Part shown: positions 62,101 to 64,000 of the stretch, in pieces
Layout: the number at the start of each line of letters is the position of its first letter
Numbering within the stretch: the stretch's first letter is position 1
Origin: a bacterium
Lineage (GTDB): Bacteria; Armatimonadota; Zipacnadia; Zipacnadales; Zipacnadaceae
Reading direction: 5' to 3'
Assembly: GCA_030615605.1 (NCBI GenBank)
Contig: JAUWYY010000006.1
Span: forward strand, 75,847-139,846
DNA length: 64,000 nt
Translations under genes and position numbers: made by a program
Notes under the pieces: generated by a model
Databases searched by the model: none
What the model was told of the DNA's origin: nothing
Seen by the model: only the letters and a program-made list of their open reading frames with translations

Positions 62101-62460
62101 CTGGGTTTCGATATAGTAGCCACCGAGGGCACCGCCGGAGTGTTGCGACGGGTGGGCGTGGATGCCGAGGTCGTCTACCGTGTCTCCGACCCCCGCGGGC
62201 GTAACGTCATTGACCTCATCCACGAAGGCCGCATTGATCTAATCATAAATACGCCCCGTGGCGAAGAGCCACGCGAAGACCACCGGCGTATCCGCGCCGA
62301 GGCGGTTACCTACGATGTGCCCAGCATCACCACTATCGCCGGGGCGATCGTCGCGGTAATGGGCATTGAGGCACTGCAAAGTGGCGAAATTGATGTCAAA
62401 CCGCTGCAGGAGTATCATGAAGCTATTGTCCCGACCGGCGCGCCAACTGCCAGCACATAG
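59185..62460 (+). CDS. carB: Carbamoyl-phosphate synthase large subunit
   Basis: A 1091-residue subunit that makes carbamoyl phosphate from bicarbonate, ammonia and two ATP for pyrimidine and arginine synthesis. Two ATP-grasp halves are visible: the first (about 1-400) with [20 protein letters not shown] and [13 protein letters not shown]-like glycine loops, the second (about 545-935) with [20 protein letters not shown]. The C-terminal MGS-like allosteric domain (about 940-1080) follows. Motifs [20 protein letters not shown] and [19 protein letters not shown] confirm both synthetase units. The frame opens at 59050, but the ATG at 59185 ([17 protein letters not shown]) matches the family start. 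No carA in the window. Confidence 0.97.
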   Translation: MPKREDIQTILIIGSGPIVIGQACDFDYSGTQACKALREEGYRVVLVNSNPATIMTDPEIADRTYIEPLTAESVARVIAQERPDALLPTLGGQTGLNLALSLSESGVLSRHNVELIGAKRKIIKKAEDRELFKDAMLAAGLEMPESAFASTVGDARNAARQIGFPLIIRPSATLGGTGGGTAHNMEELEVVAARGLDASPMNEVLVEQSVIGWKEYELEVMRDHRDNVVIVCPIENFDPMGIHTGDSITVAPAQTLTDDEYQIMRDLAIRVMREIGVDTGGSNIQFAVDPENGRIVVIEMNPRVSRSSALASKATGFPIAKIAAKLAVGYTLDEIPNDITRETPACFEPTIDYVVTKIPRWAFEKFPGADPQLMIQMKSVGEAMAIGRTFKESLQKAIRSLEIDRFGLGGDGRGTHYDQLLAEELRELLTTPHPDRLFQLRGAMRKGLSLEELYELTRIDPWFLHHMKEIVEMQDELVKLRQHPGAELPAVTSDYMRQLKRAGFSDRQIGVLTKSDEKSIRQMRREMGVEPVVKLVDTCAGEFEAHTPYYYLTYEREDEFRAGEKPNIIILGSGPNRIGQGIEFDYCCVHAAFGLQEDGYDAIMVNSNPETVSTDYDTSDKLYFEPLTLEDVLNICDKEKPVGVIVQFGGQTPLNLAEGLEAHGVPIIGTSPDSIRRAENRESFKQVLNKLGLVQPANDTATSLEGAREAAQDIGYPVVVRPSYVLGGRAMQIVYNDEQLDQYMTAAIEASPEHPVLIDKFLEDAIEVDVDAIADGQCCVIGGIMEHIEEAGIHSGDSACVLPAFSLAEEELAEIQLQTEALARELGVVGLMNIQYAIRNEVLYVLEVNPRASRTIPFVSKTIGVPLAQLAARVMAGKSLEELGFTEEVHIEHIAVKCPVFPFSKFAGIDTVLGPEMKSTGEVMGIDSRFGAAFAKAYIAAGHKLPTGGTVFISVRNRDKRDVIFLGKRLGELGFDIVATEGTAGVLRRVGVDAEVVYRVSDPRGRNVIDLIHEGRIDLIINTPRGEEPREDHRRIRAEAVTYDVPSITTIAGAIVAVMGIEALQSGEIDVKPLQEYHEAIVPTGAPTAST

Positions 62461-62475
62461 ACTCTGACCCCTGCT

Positions 62476-63576
62476 ATGGCTACCGCAATGCCTCCCACAG
62501 TCTGTTGGGCCCAGACCAGGGCTGGCCCCGCTGTTCGGCTGATTGACCAGACTCTTCTGCCTGGCGAGCTGGTTCTGAAGGATTGCTATGTGCTTGAGGA
62601 GGTCTGCGAGGCGATCAAATCGCTGCGCGTGCGCGGTGCGCCGGCCATTGGCTGCAGCGCGGCATTGGGGGTAGCCCTGGCTGTGTACACCAGCGGGGCC
62701 GACTCCACCAGTGAGCTTATTTCAGTCGTGGAGGCTGCCGCCGAGCAACTGGCGGCGACGCGACCGACCGCAGTCAACCTCTTCTGGGCACTGGAGCGGA
62801 TGCGCCAACTTGCCCAGCAGTCCACTGATCTGCCGCCGGAGGACTTTCGCCAGGTGCTGTTAGAAGAAGCTCAGGGGATTGTTGATGACGACCTTGACCG
62901 CTGCCGACGCATAGGGCAGCACGGTGTGGAGCTTATTGCGAAAGGGGCTAACATTCTTACTCACTGCAATGCAGGGGCGCTGGCTACCGCCGGGTACGGA
63001 ACGGCTCTGGGGGTGATTCGTGCCGCGCACCAGCAGAGCAAAGATATACATGTCTGGGTGGATGAAACCCGACCGCTGCTGCAGGGCGCGCGGCTCACCG
63101 CCTGGGAACTGGAGCAGGAGGGCATTCCCTGCACGGTCATCTGCGACAGCGCTGCCGCTTCGCTTATGCAGGCGGGCCAGGTGGACTGTGTCGTGGTGGG
63201 AGCCGACCGCATCACCGCCAATGGTGATGTTGCCAATAAGATAGGTACCTACGCAATAGCGGTAGCTGCCGCACGTCACGAGGTACCCTTCTATGTCGCC
63301 GCGCCGCTGTCCACCCTGGATTTCTCACTGGCGAGCGGTCAGGAGATTCCCATCGAGCAGCGCAGTTCCGAAGAGGTCTGCTACCTGGCCGGTCGGGTGG
63401 CCGATCCCATTTGTCCGGAGGGCGCTGATGTCTACAACCCGGCTTTTGATGTCACGCCGGCTGAGCTGATTGCGGCGATAATCACTGAAGTTGGCGTCGC
63501 CCGTCAGCCACTGGCTGCTTCACTGGCGGGGCTTTCCTCTGAGGATTCCTCAGCGGGCTGCTGCTCCTCTTCCTGA
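62476..63576 (+). CDS. mtnA: S-methyl-5-thioribose-1-phosphate isomerase
   Basis: A 366-residue isomerase of the eIF2B-like family, used in methionine salvage from methylthioadenosine. Motifs: LRVRGAPAIGCSAALG (about 49-64), NILTHCNAGALATAGYGTALG, WVDETRPLLQGARLTAWELEQ and VVVGADRITANGDVANKIGTY. Family members are about 345 residues; here about 20 extra residues form a Ser/Cys-rich tail after ELIAAIITEVG. The last 73 bases overlap, in antisense, the end of the convergent gene. The related ribose-1,5-bisphosphate isomerase is the main alternative, but the DETRP segment favours MtnA. Confidence 0.92.
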   Translation: MATAMPPTVCWAQTRAGPAVRLIDQTLLPGELVLKDCYVLEEVCEAIKSLRVRGAPAIGCSAALGVALAVYTSGADSTSELISVVEAAAEQLAATRPTAVNLFWALERMRQLAQQSTDLPPEDFRQVLLEEAQGIVDDDLDRCRRIGQHGVELIAKGANILTHCNAGALATAGYGTALGVIRAAHQQSKDIHVWVDETRPLLQGARLTAWELEQEGIPCTVICDSAAASLMQAGQVDCVVVGADRITANGDVANKIGTYAIAVAAARHEVPFYVAAPLSTLDFSLASGQEIPIEQRSSEEVCYLAGRVADPICPEGADVYNPAFDVTPAELIAAIITEVGVARQPLAASLAGLSSEDSSAGCCSSS

Positions 63577-64000
63577 GGGGCTTCCGGCTCTTCTTCCTCT
63601 TCGGTAATCTTCTCTTCAGAGACCCAGGGCAGGCGCACCTTCTGGTCCGTGGTGTTGCCAGCCTCATCCCAGACCCGTACCACGATCTGCTCCGCATCCT
63701 CGGGGAGCTGTCCAGTGGCAATCTCGAAGCTTTCGAGCAGCTCGTCGTAGGCGCCATCGGCGGGCTGAGCTGCCCACCACTCATCACTATCCTCGACTTG
63801 CCAGGAGACCGAGGCGACGGCGGTCTGCTCGTCGCTGGCAATCCCGGTCAGAGTCACCTTCGCATCTTCCTGCTCGCCGCACGGCGGCTGTAATCTCAGC
63901 GTTGGCGGTTCGTTGTCAATACGCACACCGGTGACCACCTGGCTTACCTGCCACTGGCTGTCCGGATTGCTCGGGCGGTCGGTTATGGTTATTCTGATCT
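63504..64000 (-). CDS. C-terminal part of a secreted-type protein, cut by the window edge
   Basis: The minus-strand frame is open to the right edge; about 165 residues are visible and the N-terminus is missing. The visible part resembles an Ig/FN3-like beta domain that handles conserved NEPPTLRL, SWQVEDSDEWW and VRVWDEAGNTT segments, then ends in an acidic, Glu/Ser/Pro-rich tail (from about 110; EKITEEEEEPEAPQEEE). Such modules are typical of cell-surface or sensory proteins. The 3' end overlaps mtnA convergently. Family and function cannot be named without the rest. Confidence 0.6.
   Translation of the reverse strand, partial: IRITITDRPSNPDSQWQVSQVVTGVRIDNEPPTLRLQPPCGEQEDAKVTLTGIASDEQTAVASVSWQVEDSDEWWAAQPADGAYDELLESFEIATGQLPEDAEQIVVRVWDEAGNTTDQKVRLPWVSEEKITEEEEEPEAPQEEEQQPAEESSEESPASEAASG

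Overview
The window is bacterial chromosomal DNA: dense genes on both strands, short gaps, frequent GTG and TTG starts behind clear Shine-Dalgarno sequences, and a GC content that looks to be somewhat above 55%. There is no rRNA, CRISPR array, transposase, integrase or phage gene. The gene set (Tad-type pilus genes, DUF6785-type carrier, DUF4127, archaeal-type phosphoglycerate mutase, QueH, an ECF sigma factor with a long extension, FG-GAP and HEAT surface proteins, a prepilin-like fragment) fits a poorly cultured phylum such as Armatimonadota. That placement is a low-confidence inference from gene content, not from a marker phylogeny.

Layout. 0-16.3 kb: the 3' part of an aconitase gene overlapping an esterase-like gene; thioredoxin and a VanZ-like protein on the minus strand; then a plus-strand run opened by a good sigma-70 promoter: ArsB/NhaD-type carrier, 2-hydroxyacyl-CoA dehydratase activator, secreted TPR-CAP protein, gmhA, a membrane protein, guaB, a MalK-like ABC ATPase with its hydrolysis motifs lost, queH, a HEAT-repeat lipoprotein, DUF456 and a DUF2993-type protein. 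14.5-16.9 kb (minus): zinc-ribbon membrane protein and the extended ECF sigma factor. 17-24.7 kb: accessory surface region with a decayed prepilin-like gene, glycosyltransferases (GT4, GT39), an FG-GAP propeller protein and an Ig-like lipoprotein. 24.7-30.1 kb (minus): a compact Tad pilus cluster (flp, tadE, cpaE/tadZ, cpaF/tadA, tadB, tadC) including a 58-residue Flp pilin.

30.2-40 kb: DUF6785 carrier, recO and polX (plus), then on the minus strand a REC-GAF response regulator coupled to a methyltransferase, acylphosphatase, a cysteine-rich membrane protein, a lone pilT, and tRNA-Ala(GGC) with its own promoter and terminator. 40-48.5 kb: a housekeeping run, nadD - LCP ligase - rsfS - TPR membrane protein - recG - rsmD - coaD - coiled-coil protein - ackA. 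48.5-53.5 kb (minus): four tightly linked genes (apgM-type mutase, secreted protein, TIM barrel, DUF4127) that look like one unit of unknown purpose. 53.7-64 kb (plus): thymidylate-synthase-like gene, a consensus promoter with a long leader before hpt, then rho, a coiled-coil lipoprotein, GT4, carB and mtnA. The tail of mtnA overlaps a convergent gene that runs off the window.

The most unusual items are the ATPase-dead MalK-like protein, the four-gene DUF4127/ApgM cluster, the ECF sigma factor with about 390 extra residues beside a zinc-ribbon membrane protein, and the cysteine-rich membrane protein next to pilT. No defence system was found. Where a start site was moved, the choice rests on the Shine-Dalgarno sequence and family N-termini and remains a judgement.
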